Source of the DNA: Pseudoleptotrichia goodfellowii
GTDB lineage: Bacteria > Fusobacteriota > Fusobacteriia > Fusobacteriales > Leptotrichiaceae
Assembly (NCBI RefSeq): GCF_007990505.1
Contig: NZ_AP019822.1
Coordinates: 1,116,001-1,180,000 of the forward strand
Reading direction: 5' to 3'
Length of the DNA stretch: 64,000 nucleotides
Below are positions 24,982 through 33,996 of this stretch, piece by piece. Numbering within the stretch: position 1 is the stretch's first letter; every line of letters begins with the position of its first letter. The notes beneath the pieces are model-generated. The model ran no database searches and was not told where the DNA came from. It was given only the letters and a program-made list of their open reading frames with translations. The position numbers were made by a program, and so were the translations under genes.

Positions 24982-25203
24982 ATGGAAGATATAGTAAAAA
25001 AAATAAATGAATTTTCAAAAATAGCCAAGGAAAGAGAACTAACTGAAGAAGAAGCAAAAGAAAGAGAAAAATACAGAAGAATGTATATTGATAAATTTAA
25101 AGAAAGCGTGAGAGGGCATCTGGACAGTATAAAAGTCATAAGAGTAGATGACGATGGAAATCCCATAGATGAAGAAGGAAATATAATCCCTGATCAGGCT
25201 TAA
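24982..25203 (+). CDS. DUF896 family protein
   Basis: A 73-residue, highly charged protein of the DUF896 (YnzC) family. The helical hairpin 'INEFSKIAKERELTEEEAKE' is followed by 'REKYRRMYIDKFKESVRGHL' and then an acidic end with 'VDDDGNPIDEEGN'. In Bacillus the family is linked to the SOS-associated yneA operon, but its molecular role is unclear. The start at 24982 follows ACGGAGG. It lies 25 bp upstream of the HAD gene, probably in one transcript. Confidence 0.8.
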   Translation: MEDIVKKINEFSKIAKERELTEEEAKEREKYRRMYIDKFKESVRGHLDSIKVIRVDDDGNPIDEEGNIIPDQA

Positions 25204-25228
25204 TAAAAAATAAAAAGAGGAAATAATT

Positions 25229-25894
25229 ATGAAATATGATTTAGTGTTGTTTGATTTGGACGGAACACTTGTAAATACTGTTGAAGCCATTTCAAAATCT
25301 GTTAATTGTGCAATGGAAGAATTAGGTTTGAAAACTTATTCTGTGGAATATTGCTATAACTTAATCGGTCATGGAGTAGCAGGAATTATAGATAGAGTTT
25401 TTGAACTGGAAAAATATAATCCTGAAGAGCTTAATAAAGAAAAAGCAAAAGAAGTTGTAAGAAAATATTATAAAAAATATTTTGATTACAATGTATTTTT
25501 ATATCCTGAAATTGACAAACTTATGAATTTTCTTGAAAAAAATAATATTAAAAAAGGTATTGTTACCAATAAAGATCAGGAATTGGCAACAGCTACCGTG
25601 AAAAGTCATTTGGAAAAATGGAGTTATGCAGATATAATAGGGTCTGATGATAAAAATCATCCGAGAAAGCCTGATTCATACGGTGTAGATAAGATCTCGA
25701 AAGAACTTGGAATACCTAAAAATAGAATACTTTATGTAGGCGATATGGAAGTGGATGTTAAAACTGCAGAAAACTCAGGAACAGATATAGTTTACTGTAA
25801 TTGGGGCTTTGGAGAAAATAAAAAAGAAAAAAATATCCCTGAAAATATAAAAGTTTCAAGTGTAGATGAATTAATCGCTAAAATTAAAGGATAA
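25229..25894 (+). CDS. HAD-superfamily phosphatase (phosphoglycolate phosphatase-like)
   Basis: A 221-residue HAD hydrolase of the Gph/PpaX group. Motif I is 'LFDLDGTLVNT' (D9 nucleophile, D11), motif II 'KGIVTNKDQEL', motif III K with 'HPRKPDSYGV', and motif IV 'ILYVGDMEVDVKTAENSG'. The helical cap after motif I is of the C1 type. Substrates could be phosphoglycolate or other small phosphates. The start follows AGAGG. Confidence 0.88.
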   Translation: MKYDLVLFDLDGTLVNTVEAISKSVNCAMEELGLKTYSVEYCYNLIGHGVAGIIDRVFELEKYNPEELNKEKAKEVVRKYYKKYFDYNVFLYPEIDKLMNFLEKNNIKKGIVTNKDQELATATVKSHLEKWSYADIIGSDDKNHPRKPDSYGVDKISKELGIPKNRILYVGDMEVDVKTAENSGTDIVYCNWGFGENKKEKNIPENIKVSSVDELIAKIKG

Positions 25895-26047
25895 ATCCTG
25901 ATGAAAGATGTTATAACGATTGTTTTTTCTCATGCTGTTTCTTTTTTCAGTATTTTTTGATTTGAGAAACAGGCATTAATAAATATTTTGAGACATTTCT
26001 ATTTTGAGATGTTTTTTTGTAAAGAAATAACTGAATGGAGATAAATT

Positions 26048-27118
26048 ATGAAGTCTGAAAATAGTGGAAAAATTTTGATAATAAATACAGGCGGAACGAT
26101 AAGTATGGTTCATTCAGACGGAAATGACAATAAAAGTGTTTTAAAACCTTCAAAGTCATGGAAAGAAGTCATACAGAATTATCAATTTCTGGAGAGTTTG
26201 AATATAGATTATGCACAGACAAGCAAAATTATTGATTCATCGGATATGGATTATAAGATATGGCTCGAAATTGGGAAAATAATCGAGGAAAATTATGCAG
26301 CATATAAAGGATTTGTAATATTACATGGAACGGATACTATGTCATACACTGCAAGTGTACTGTCTTTTATGTTGAAAAATCTTAATAAAACAGTAATATT
26401 GACAGGAGCTCAAAGACCTATTCGGGAAATGAGAAGTGACGGGCTCCAAAATCTGCTGACTTCTATCGAAATAATTGAAAAACAGGCTGACAATCCTGAG
26501 TTTAAAAATGGCGAAGAATGTCTGCCGGTAGTTCCCGAAGTGTGTATATTTTTCAGAGATCATCTTTTTAGAGGAAATCGCTCGAGAAAACTTGATTCTA
26601 CAAATTATTTCGGATTTTCTTCACCGAATTATCTGCCTTTGGGACAGGCAGGTTCTAAGATAAAAGTTTATGAAGAAAGGCTTTTGCCTCAATCGGATAG
26701 ACAGTTTTATGTAGATTATCAAATAAGTACGGATGTTTTAATGATGGATGTTTTTCCGGGCTTTAATCCTCAAATTTTAAAGAAAATATTTGAAGATAAT
26801 AGCAATATAAAAGGACTCGTTTTGAGAACTTATGGAAGCGGGAATACTCCTCAAAATGAAGAATTTTTGGAAACAATAAGGTACATAATAAATTCCGGAG
26901 TAATAATATTGAATATAACTCAATGTACTGTGGGAAGTGTGGAAATGGGTTTATACGAATCAAATGCTGTACTTACTCAACTTGGTGTTGTGAACGGCTA
27001 TGATATGACACCTGAAGCGGCAATTACAAAATTTATGTGCCTGTTAGGAAAGTATGACGATAGAGAGAAAATAAAAGAAAGACTTGTAACAAATATTGTG
27101 GGAGAACTTACTAAATGA
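26048..27118 (+). CDS. ansA: L-asparaginase, type I (cytoplasmic)
   Basis: Hydrolyses asparagine to aspartate and ammonia. The 356-residue protein has both catalytic threonine motifs: 'IINTGGTISM' (T17) and 'HGTDTMSYTASVLSF' (T96-D97). 'LTGAQRPIREMRSDG' follows. There is no signal peptide, so it is the cytoplasmic type. A hairpin of modest quality lies in the gap before it. Its stop overlaps the next gene's start (ATGA), which couples the two. Confidence 0.93.
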   Translation: MKSENSGKILIINTGGTISMVHSDGNDNKSVLKPSKSWKEVIQNYQFLESLNIDYAQTSKIIDSSDMDYKIWLEIGKIIEENYAAYKGFVILHGTDTMSYTASVLSFMLKNLNKTVILTGAQRPIREMRSDGLQNLLTSIEIIEKQADNPEFKNGEECLPVVPEVCIFFRDHLFRGNRSRKLDSTNYFGFSSPNYLPLGQAGSKIKVYEERLLPQSDRQFYVDYQISTDVLMMDVFPGFNPQILKKIFEDNSNIKGLVLRTYGSGNTPQNEEFLETIRYIINSGVIILNITQCTVGSVEMGLYESNAVLTQLGVVNGYDMTPEAAITKFMCLLGKYDDREKIKERLVTNIVGELTK

Positions 27119-28011
27119 ATGAAGTTGATAAATTAATAAGAGGCTTTGAAAATACAAATTATTTCGGATATCTGTTTTTTGTGGAGTATGACGGAAAAAA
27201 ATTTGATTCTTTTGATGAAAATCCTGAAGGAAAAAGTCTAAAATCAGAGTTTAGAAAATTACTTGAGATGAACGGTCTAAAGATATTCAAGGGTATTCAG
27301 CAGGCGGGAAGAACTGATAAAGATGTAAGTGCAAAAGAAAATATTTTATATATAAATTCTAAAAAATATATAGAAAATTTTCATAAAGAAATTGATGGAC
27401 TGAAAATAAGAAAAATTGTCAGAACAGTGCCTTTTCTCGAATTTCCTCAAATGGTAAGCAAACGCTTTTATATTTATGAATATCCTCAAAATCTTATAGA
27501 AAATGATGAGGAGAAAATTAAATCAAACTGTGAAAAATTGTCAGGAAAAAAGAATTTTAAAAAATATACTTCAAAAAAAGGAGAAAAACTGAAAAATCAT
27601 ATTAGAGAAGTTTTTGTCAGATTTGAAAACGGGAAGTTATATTTTGAAGGAGACGGATTTTTACCTCAACAGGTGAGAATAATGAGTAATTTTATTTTAA
27701 ATAATAAAATGAAGTCTTTGCCGGGAGAATATTTGACTTTGGAAAAAGTTGAAATGTCCGAAGAACTGAAAAAACTCATTTTTAAAGAAGTTGATAAAAA
27801 TATGTTGATGAATAGTAAGGAATTTTTGTCGGAATTAGGAAATATTTCGGAGAAAATAGAGAATATTGAGAAAAATGAATATTTTTATGTGTTTTATGTG
27901 AGTAAAAAAAATAAAAGTGAAATAATCGGAAAAAATGGGAAAAATATAAAAAAAATGAGAAAATTTATAGGAAATATTGTTATTAAAGAAAAAAATTCAG
28001 ATATTATGTAA
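27115..28011 (+). CDS. TruA-like pseudouridine synthase with a C-terminal KH-like motif
   Basis: A 298-residue protein with a TruA-type fold. The catalytic Asp D68 sits in 'QQAGRTDKDVSAKEN', and 'FEGDGFLPQQVRIMSNFIL' matches the conserved 'GFL..MVR' region. The N-terminal 'YDGKKFDSF' differs from the usual 'YDGT.Y.G.Q', so it may be a divergent paralog rather than the tRNA 38-40 enzyme. The last 29 residues contain 'SEIIGKNGKNIKKM', a KH-type GxxG RNA-binding loop (G272-K-N-G275) not present in standard TruA. It starts inside the asparaginase stop. Target RNA is unknown. Confidence 0.75.
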   Translation: MNEVDKLIRGFENTNYFGYLFFVEYDGKKFDSFDENPEGKSLKSEFRKLLEMNGLKIFKGIQQAGRTDKDVSAKENILYINSKKYIENFHKEIDGLKIRKIVRTVPFLEFPQMVSKRFYIYEYPQNLIENDEEKIKSNCEKLSGKKNFKKYTSKKGEKLKNHIREVFVRFENGKLYFEGDGFLPQQVRIMSNFILNNKMKSLPGEYLTLEKVEMSEELKKLIFKEVDKNMLMNSKEFLSELGNISEKIENIEKNEYFYVFYVSKKNKSEIIGKNGKNIKKMRKFIGNIVIKEKNSDIM

Positions 28012-28023
28012 ATCTAAGGAAAA

Positions 28024-28049
28024 TAGGGTATAATTATAGGGTATAATTA
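28024..28049. repeat. 13-bp tandem duplication containing a -10 box
   Basis: TAGGGTATAATTA occurs twice without a gap (28024-28036, 28037-28049). Each copy carries TATAAT, giving two possible -10 elements upstream of the HD-domain gene. Confidence 0.8.
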
Positions 28050-28093
28050 TTAGAAATGATTTATGAGGACTTATTAAAGGAAAGTATAAAATA

Positions 28094-28516
28094 ATGATAA
28101 ATTATTTAGTGAAAAAGGGGAAAGAGTATTTTTTCCCTAAAATAAATAAAGAGTTGTCGGAAGAAGCTATGGAATATTTGACTGTTCAGGAGCGTAAAAT
28201 TTTTCAAAATATGAGTAAATACGATAAATTTCATTCGCTGGAAGTATATAAAAAACTTAAGAATACAGGATTGAAAGATGACAGACTATATTTAAAACTG
28301 GCGTTACTCCACGACTGCGGTAAAGGGAAAGTGTTATTTATAACAAGGATATTTCATAAAATCGGAATAAAAACAGGATTGAGAAATCATGCCGAAAAAG
28401 GTTCTGAAAAAATGAAAAATATTGATAAAGAACTGAGTATTTTAATCAGAAATCATCATAAAAAGAACTGTTCAAGAAAAATGAAAATTTTTCAGAAATG
28501 TGATGATGCAAGTTGA
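28094..28516 (+). CDS. HD-domain phosphohydrolase-like protein
   Basis: A 140-residue protein with an HD signature: H47 in 'KFHSLEVYKKL', the 'LALLHDCGKGK' motif and later histidines in 'RNHAEKGSEKM' and 'IRNHHKKNCS'. HD proteins hydrolyse phosphoesters such as nucleotides. Its small size and basic tail are typical of uncharacterised clostridial and fusobacterial members. It has AAAGGAAAG upstream. rluD follows 36 bp downstream. Confidence 0.75.
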   Translation: MINYLVKKGKEYFFPKINKELSEEAMEYLTVQERKIFQNMSKYDKFHSLEVYKKLKNTGLKDDRLYLKLALLHDCGKGKVLFITRIFHKIGIKTGLRNHAEKGSEKMKNIDKELSILIRNHHKKNCSRKMKIFQKCDDAS

Positions 28517-28552
28517 GTTTTTTAAAAGAAACGGAGGCTAAAAAAAGGGGAA

Positions 28553-29593
28553 ATGGGAAGAAAAAAAGAAAAAATTTCGGACAGAAAAAATACAGAAATA
28601 GAAATTGTTGAAGATTTTTCTGATGATTTTTCCGAACAAAATGAAGAAAAGGCAATGAGCGAAGAAAAAATATCAGTAACAGTTTCTACGGAGGAAACAA
28701 ATAAAAGAGTGGACAGCTTTTTGTCGGAAAAGACGGATTTGACGAGGAGCAGAATACAACAGCTGATAAAAGACGGAAATGTATCGGTAAATAATAAAAG
28801 TGTAAAGTCTTCATATAAAGTTGAGGAAAACGATAAGATAGAAATCATAATACCTGAAGCGGAAAAAGTGGAAATAATAGCTGAAAATATAGATATAAAT
28901 ATAATTTATGAAGATAAAGATATAGCCGTTATAAATAAAAAAGCGGGAATGGTAGTACATCCTGCTCACGGAAATTATTCCCGAACACTTGTAAATGCGA
29001 TTTTGTATCATATAAAAGATTTATCGGGAATTAACGGAGAAATAAGACCGGGAATAGTTCATAGACTGGATAAGGATACGAGTGGACTTATAGTAGTAGC
29101 TAAAAATGATAAGGCTCATATAAAACTGGCAGAAATGTTTCAGAAAAAGGAAGTAAAGAAAACTTATCTTGCAATATTGAAAGGTAAATTGAATCGGGAA
29201 AGCGGAAGATTGGAAACTCAAATAGGACGTGATGCCGATGACAGAAAAAAAATGTCCGTTTTGAAAGAAAATGACAAAGGAAAAAAAGCAATTACAAACT
29301 ATAATGTGATTTTGTCAAATGAATTGTTTACTCTTGTCAAAGTTTATATAGAAACAGGTAGAACACATCAGATAAGGGTTCATATGAAATATTTGGGATA
29401 TCCGATATTGGGCGATCAGGTTTACGGGAGAAAAGACAGCGAAAAAAGACAGATGCTTCATGCTTATAAACTTGAGTTTTTACATCCTGTTACAGAAAAG
29501 CCGATGAAATTTATCGGAGAAATACCCGAAGACTTTAAAAATGCGTTGAAGAATACAAAGCTCGAAGTCGATTTGAGCAGTTTAGAGGAGTAG
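28553..29593 (+). CDS. rluD: RluA/RluD-family ribosomal pseudouridine synthase
   Basis: Converts uridines in 23S rRNA to pseudouridine. The 346-residue protein has an acidic N-terminal extension of about 45 residues, an S4 RNA-binding domain ('RVDSFLSEKTDLTRSRIQQL'), and the catalytic domain with the Asp in 'HRLDKDTSGLIVVAKND'. 'ETGRTHQIRVHMKYLGYPIL' is the other family signature. The RluD-versus-RluA/C assignment is by length and S4 domain. The acidic extension is unusual. rnhB starts 1 bp after its stop. Confidence 0.88.
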   Translation: MGRKKEKISDRKNTEIEIVEDFSDDFSEQNEEKAMSEEKISVTVSTEETNKRVDSFLSEKTDLTRSRIQQLIKDGNVSVNNKSVKSSYKVEENDKIEIIIPEAEKVEIIAENIDINIIYEDKDIAVINKKAGMVVHPAHGNYSRTLVNAILYHIKDLSGINGEIRPGIVHRLDKDTSGLIVVAKNDKAHIKLAEMFQKKEVKKTYLAILKGKLNRESGRLETQIGRDADDRKKMSVLKENDKGKKAITNYNVILSNELFTLVKVYIETGRTHQIRVHMKYLGYPILGDQVYGRKDSEKRQMLHAYKLEFLHPVTEKPMKFIGEIPEDFKNALKNTKLEVDLSSLEE

Positions 29594-29594
29594 G

Positions 29595-30212
29595 ATGGGC
29601 AGTTTAGCAGAATTTGATAATAGTTATAACAAAATAATAGTAGGGGTAGATGAAGCGGGAAGAGGTCCTCTGGCAGGACCCGTAGTAGCTGCGGCGGTAA
29701 TTATAATTCAGTATTTTGAAGAACTGGATGAAATAAACGATTCAAAAAAATTGAGTGAAAAGAAGAGAGAACAGCTGTTTGAGATTATAAAAGAAAAATG
29801 TATTGTAGGAACGGGAATTGCCGATGAAAAAGAAATAGATGATATAAATATACTTAATGCAACTTTTTCGGCAATGAGAAGAGCAATAAATGAAATAAAG
29901 GAAAAATCGGATTTTGATATAGTGCTTGTGGATGGAAATCATAAGATTCGTAAATATGAAGGAGAGCAGGAAGCTGTAATTAAAGGTGATTCCAAGTCTT
30001 TGTCCATTGCAGCGGCATCTATCATAGCAAAAGTAACAAGAGATAAAATGATGAAAGACATGTCCGAAGAATTTCCTGAATACGGATTTGATAAGCATAA
30101 AGGGTATGCAACAAAATTACATAGAGAAATATTACTTGAGAAAGGTCCTTGTAAATATCACAGAAAATCTTTTTTAAGTAAAATATTGGGGGAAAAAGAA
30201 AATAAAAAATAA
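29595..30212 (+). CDS. rnhB: Ribonuclease HII
   Basis: Removes RNA from RNA-DNA hybrids, including single misincorporated ribonucleotides. The 205-residue protein carries the acidic active site in 'IVGVDEAGRGPLAGPVVAAA', the central 'DIVLVDGNHKI', and the later 'IIAKVTRDKMMKDM'. It lies immediately after rluD and before yraN, a common bacterial neighbourhood. Confidence 0.95.
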   Translation: MGSLAEFDNSYNKIIVGVDEAGRGPLAGPVVAAAVIIIQYFEELDEINDSKKLSEKKREQLFEIIKEKCIVGTGIADEKEIDDINILNATFSAMRRAINEIKEKSDFDIVLVDGNHKIRKYEGEQEAVIKGDSKSLSIAAASIIAKVTRDKMMKDMSEEFPEYGFDKHKGYATKLHREILLEKGPCKYHRKSFLSKILGEKENKK

Positions 30213-30232
30213 AAACGGGAGGTTGAGGTTAT

Positions 30233-30592
30233 TTGAGAAAAAGTAAAAGGGAAGTAGGGTTTGAGTATGAGGAAATTGCTAAAAATTATTTGGAAGAGAG
30301 AAATCTTTTATTTGTTGAAAGCAACTATTATACCAAATACGGAGAAATTGATCTGATTTTTTTGGAAAAGTCTTCGGAAACTTTGGTATTTGTAGAAGTG
30401 AAATACCGAAAGAACAATATTTACGGGGAAGCTGTAGAAGCAGTCGATAAAAGAAAACAGGAAAAAATAATACAGTCATCACAGATATATATTTCCAAAA
30501 ATAAATGGAAAAACGGTGTCAGATATGATGTTATAGGAATTATAGGGAATAAACTGAAAAATGATATTAACTGGATAAAAAATGCGTTTTGA
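30233..30592 (+). CDS. yraN: YraN/UPF0102 endonuclease-fold protein
   Basis: A 119-residue protein of the YraN family with a Holliday-junction-resolvase-like nuclease fold. The 'GFEYEEIAKNYLEERN', 'GEIDLIFLE' and 'LVFVEVKYRK' segments carry the predicted metal-binding acidic residues and Lys. It starts at a TTG (30233), 10 nt after GGGAGG. Position after rnhB is typical; a DNA-processing role linked to competence (comF nearby) is plausible but unproven. Confidence 0.88.
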   Translation: MRKSKREVGFEYEEIAKNYLEERNLLFVESNYYTKYGEIDLIFLEKSSETLVFVEVKYRKNNIYGEAVEAVDKRKQEKIIQSSQIYISKNKWKNGVRYDVIGIIGNKLKNDINWIKNAF

Positions 30593-30602
30593 GGTGATAA
30601 AG

Positions 30603-30803
30603 ATGAAAAACAACGATAAATGCCTGAAATGCGGGTCGACAAGTTGTGAAATAAAAACAACTGTTTTACCTGTGAAAAAACTCGGAGAAGCAAAAATCAC
30701 ACTTGATACATTTTATTTGAAAATATGTCAGAATTGCGGTTATACTGAAACATACTCGGCTAAAGTAATTGAAAAGGTTAAAAAACCGATTAAAAATTAC
30801 TGA
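30603..30803 (+). CDS. Small zinc-ribbon protein
   Basis: A 66-residue protein with two CxxC knuckles, 'CLKCGSTSCE' and 'CQNCGYTET', separated by about 35 residues, which together would bind one zinc ion. Such nucleic-acid-binding Zn-ribbon proteins are poorly characterised. An upstream in-frame ATG at 30582 overlaps yraN; GAGGTG at 30591 supports the ATG at 30603. Its end overlaps the start of the comF gene. Confidence 0.75.
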   Translation: MKNNDKCLKCGSTSCEIKTTVLPVKKLGEAKITLDTFYLKICQNCGYTETYSAKVIEKVKKPIKNY

Positions 30804-31497
30804 TTTAAAATCATATTTATATAAATGCATTTTCAATTTTAAAGGTCTTTTATTTAAAAATAGAGATATAATTTCGGGGGAGGAGTTAGTCGGGTATGGG
30901 ATTGTGTCGGATAAAACTGAAAACGAGCTTTTAAATTTGAAAAAATTGAGAAAATTAAATAATATATATTATATTTGGGATTATAACGAGCAGTTTAAAA
31001 AGTTGATTTTTTCGTATAAATATCATAGGAAAAAGAGTTTGGCAAAATTAATTGCCGAAATGATAAAAGCAGAATTTGAGTTTGTTTTAAAGAAAGAAAA
31101 AATAGACTATGTTGTAAGTGTTCCTGTAAACAGAAAAAGGATGAATGAAAGAGGATATAATCAGGTCGATGAGATTCTTAAATATCTCAACATCAATTAT
31201 ATTCAGCTGAAACGTGTGAAAAACACCCAAAAAATGCATAAATTGCTTGATGAAAAGCTGAGAGAACAAAATATTAAAGGAAGCTTTTATATAGGAAAAA
31301 ATACCAATTTTAAAAATAAAAAGATACTTATAATTGACGATATAATAACAACAGGAGCTACATTAAGAGAAATAAAAAAGAGTATTTTGGAAACAGTTAA
31401 GGAAGATGCGGAAATTACAAATAAGTCTAAGACGGAAATTACGGTTTTTTGCCTTGCAGCTGCAAGAGAAATCAAAATAAATAAGGGAGAAATATGA
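30769..31497 (+). CDS. comF: ComFC-like phosphoribosyltransferase-fold protein
   Basis: A 242-residue protein with the ComFC layout: a short N-terminal part, then a phosphoribosyltransferase domain with 'FSYKYHRKKSLAKLIAEMIK', 'VPVNRKRMNERGYNQVDEI' and the PRPP loop 'ILIIDDIITTGATL'. The usual N-terminal zinc finger is missing. ComFC is needed for DNA uptake in naturally competent bacteria. The TTG at 30769 lies inside the preceding gene with no good ribosome site, so translation may depend on coupling. The exact start is uncertain. Confidence 0.8.
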   Translation: MKRLKNRLKITDLKSYLYKCIFNFKGLLFKNRDIISGEELVGYGIVSDKTENELLNLKKLRKLNNIYYIWDYNEQFKKLIFSYKYHRKKSLAKLIAEMIKAEFEFVLKKEKIDYVVSVPVNRKRMNERGYNQVDEILKYLNINYIQLKRVKNTQKMHKLLDEKLREQNIKGSFYIGKNTNFKNKKILIIDDIITTGATLREIKKSILETVKEDAEITNKSKTEITVFCLAAAREIKINKGEI

Positions 31498-33938
31498 TAT
31501 TATCTAAAATGAAAAAAATAATATTGTTACTTATATTAACAAATGCGGCAGTTTTATATTCTGCAGGAAATACTGCCAATGAAAATTTGACAAAATACAG
31601 TCAAAGAGATGATAATTATATAGACACTGAATCGGTTTATCATGAAGAAAGTCCTGAATACAGAGTAGAAGAAGAGAAAAATGTCAGAATAATACTGGAA
31701 ACTAAAAATAATGATGTTTATTCGGCGGAGATTATCTACGGAGGAAAAACCGTAATGATGAGAAGTATAGGAAATTACGGCGGAAAAGAAATATTTACAG
31801 GAGAAATTCCGAATAACAGTACGGATTATTATTTCAGGCTTGTCGATAATAAAGTTAAATATTTTTACGGAAAAAACATGGTTACTTCCCAAAATGCCGT
31901 GTATAAATTTCATTATGAAAAGTCCGACAGTCTGACTAATGTACCCGACTGGTCCAAGAGTTCCGTAGGATACCAGATATATATAGATTCTTTCAGAAAC
32001 GGTAATCCTGACAACGATCCTATATTTAATGAGTTTGGTACAGATGATTTTATAGCTCCGACAGGGCAGATACGTTCGGGAACTCAAAAAAAGGACCTTG
32101 TAGCCGCACAGTGGGGAACAGGAGCCTATAATACCGAATTTACCGTAAATGACTGGAATGGAAATTATGAGACGAAAAATGTGTGGGAAGAAAATGCGTT
32201 AAATGAGGTAAAAAACTATTCCAGATATTATGGAGGAGATTTACAGGGAATAAAAGACAAACTTGATTATTTGAAAGAATTGGGAGTGGAATATTTGATT
32301 CTTTCGTCGCCTTTTTATTCTTTATCCAACCATAAATACGACACGATATATTTTAATCACGTAGATCCGTATTTTGGACATTTGGAGCAGACAGGAACTA
32401 ATAAAGGACTGGACATTAAAGGGAAAGTTCACAATAAAAACGGCGATAAAGAGCTGAATCTCCTTATATATAACAGCAAAACGGGAAAAGATTTACTGGA
32501 TGAAAATATGACGGACCCGAGTACGTGGGTGTGGACTGATTCGGATTTGGAGTTGGCAAGTTTGGTAAAAGAAGCTCATAAAAAAGGATTTAAAGTCGTA
32601 CTCGAAGTAGCTCCGGATATTACTTCCAACAGATTTTTCGCAAGAATGGATTCGAGATACAAAGACTGGTATCTTGATGAAAGTGATTTAAGACTAGATC
32701 TTTCCAATAAAAATGTGAGAGATTATATAGAAAATTCGATGAAAAAGTGGGTTTTAGGTCCTGACGGGACTTTTAAAAATTATTCCGATGATGACGGAAT
32801 TGACGGAATAAGATATGTGTATTATGACAACAAAAATAAGAAATATTTGATTAATATAACCGAATCATTGAAAAAGTATAAGCAGGATTTACTAATTTCA
32901 GGAGAATTTACCAATAAATTCGGTGAGGACATAACTGCGGGAGTTTATGACAGCGGTGCCGACTATAATATTATAAATGATTTAACAAAATATATGATAA
33001 ATACCAATTCCAATTATAAAATAGGAAGTGTGGAATTTGCTACAAAACTCAACGAAATATATAATAAATATTCCAGTGAGAGATTTAATGCAACGCAAAT
33101 TTTTGCAGACTCTCTGGATACAGACAGAATATACAGCGGAGTAATTAATCCTAACAGAGTTTTTGACAGAAATAACCAGTCAAATCAGGGATATTTGAAC
33201 ATAAGACCTGATTTGTATGACGGAAATGCAGTAAATAAATTTAAAGAAATAATATCTGTTCAGATGATGCTGCCTGCGTCGCCTGTTATTTACTACGGAG
33301 ATGAAAAAGGTATGTGGGGAGCCGATTCACCGAGAAATAGAAAACCTATGTTATGGGAAGATTATATGCCTTATGAGAATGAGACAGATGACATTAATAA
33401 GTACAAAACACGACTAAGAACATTACCTGAGAATGTACAGATAAACGAAGTAAATAAGACGATTTCTTATCCTGTAACTATAAATACGGAGATTGAAAAT
33501 CATTACAGAAATCTGCTTAAAATAAGAAAAGATTATAAAGAGCTGTTTAAAAACGGTAAATTCAAAGTTTTGGAAGTGTATAATGATCCTAAAACAAAAG
33601 GCAGAATAGATGCTGAAATAAGCAGATATTTGAGTGAAGAAAAAAGGAAGGCAAAAACTTATCAGGGAAAAGATATTAATCCTCAAACTCCTAATGTGGA
33701 CTTTATAACCTATGAAATCTCGAATAAAAAAGATTCGATAATAGTAGTTGTAAATAATAGCGGAGACTCTTATCCTTTGAGTTTATTTGTACCTAAGTTG
33801 TTCGGTTTTTACACTAATCAGCTGAATACAAGAGAAAAATATTCGATTTCGGATAAAAAAATAAATCTGATTGTAAAACCTTATGAAGTAAAAGTGTTGC
33901 ACAGTAAAGACACTAATATATTTGATTCTTTTAAATAG
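31494..33938 (+). CDS. Secreted GH13 alpha-amylase-like protein with altered catalytic residues
   Basis: An 814-residue exported protein (signal peptide about 1-25) with a CBM34-like N-terminal domain and a GH13 barrel related to neopullulanase: 'SVGYQIYIDSFRNGNPDND', 'YGGDLQGIKDKLDYLKELGV' and 'NHKYDTIYFNHVDPYFG' are clear. The catalytic regions are changed. Region II reads D437-G-I-R-Y-V442 where V442 replaces the nucleophile Asp. Region I has E371-V-A-P-D in place of the D..xNH pattern. Region IV is S-L-D542, lacking the His. The general acid E471 ('ISGEF') remains. It may bind rather than cut glucans. It overlaps comF by 4 bp. Confidence 0.85.
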   Translation: MILSKMKKIILLLILTNAAVLYSAGNTANENLTKYSQRDDNYIDTESVYHEESPEYRVEEEKNVRIILETKNNDVYSAEIIYGGKTVMMRSIGNYGGKEIFTGEIPNNSTDYYFRLVDNKVKYFYGKNMVTSQNAVYKFHYEKSDSLTNVPDWSKSSVGYQIYIDSFRNGNPDNDPIFNEFGTDDFIAPTGQIRSGTQKKDLVAAQWGTGAYNTEFTVNDWNGNYETKNVWEENALNEVKNYSRYYGGDLQGIKDKLDYLKELGVEYLILSSPFYSLSNHKYDTIYFNHVDPYFGHLEQTGTNKGLDIKGKVHNKNGDKELNLLIYNSKTGKDLLDENMTDPSTWVWTDSDLELASLVKEAHKKGFKVVLEVAPDITSNRFFARMDSRYKDWYLDESDLRLDLSNKNVRDYIENSMKKWVLGPDGTFKNYSDDDGIDGIRYVYYDNKNKKYLINITESLKKYKQDLLISGEFTNKFGEDITAGVYDSGADYNIINDLTKYMINTNSNYKIGSVEFATKLNEIYNKYSSERFNATQIFADSLDTDRIYSGVINPNRVFDRNNQSNQGYLNIRPDLYDGNAVNKFKEIISVQMMLPASPVIYYGDEKGMWGADSPRNRKPMLWEDYMPYENETDDINKYKTRLRTLPENVQINEVNKTISYPVTINTEIENHYRNLLKIRKDYKELFKNGKFKVLEVYNDPKTKGRIDAEISRYLSEEKRKAKTYQGKDINPQTPNVDFITYEISNKKDSIIVVVNNSGDSYPLSLFVPKLFGFYTNQLNTREKYSISDKKINLIVKPYEVKVLHSKDTNIFDSFK

Positions 33939-33947
33939 TTTAATAAC

Positions 33948-33996
33948 AAAAGGACTGCTTTTAACAGAGATGTTTTCTGTTTCGGCGGTTCTTTTT
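33948..33996 (+). terminator. Terminator after the amylase-like gene
   Basis: AAAAGGACTGC pairs with GCGGTTCTTTT (with G-T wobbles) and ACAGA/TCTGT inside; T5 follows. The rest of the gap to 34287 is AT-rich with nothing I can identify. Confidence 0.65.

Noticed and set aside
25910-26030. Terminator between the HAD gene and ansA
   Set aside because: A hairpin (ATGCTGTTTCT with AGAAACAGGCAT) is visible but has a bulge, a long loop and no T-run, so I did not list it as a feature.
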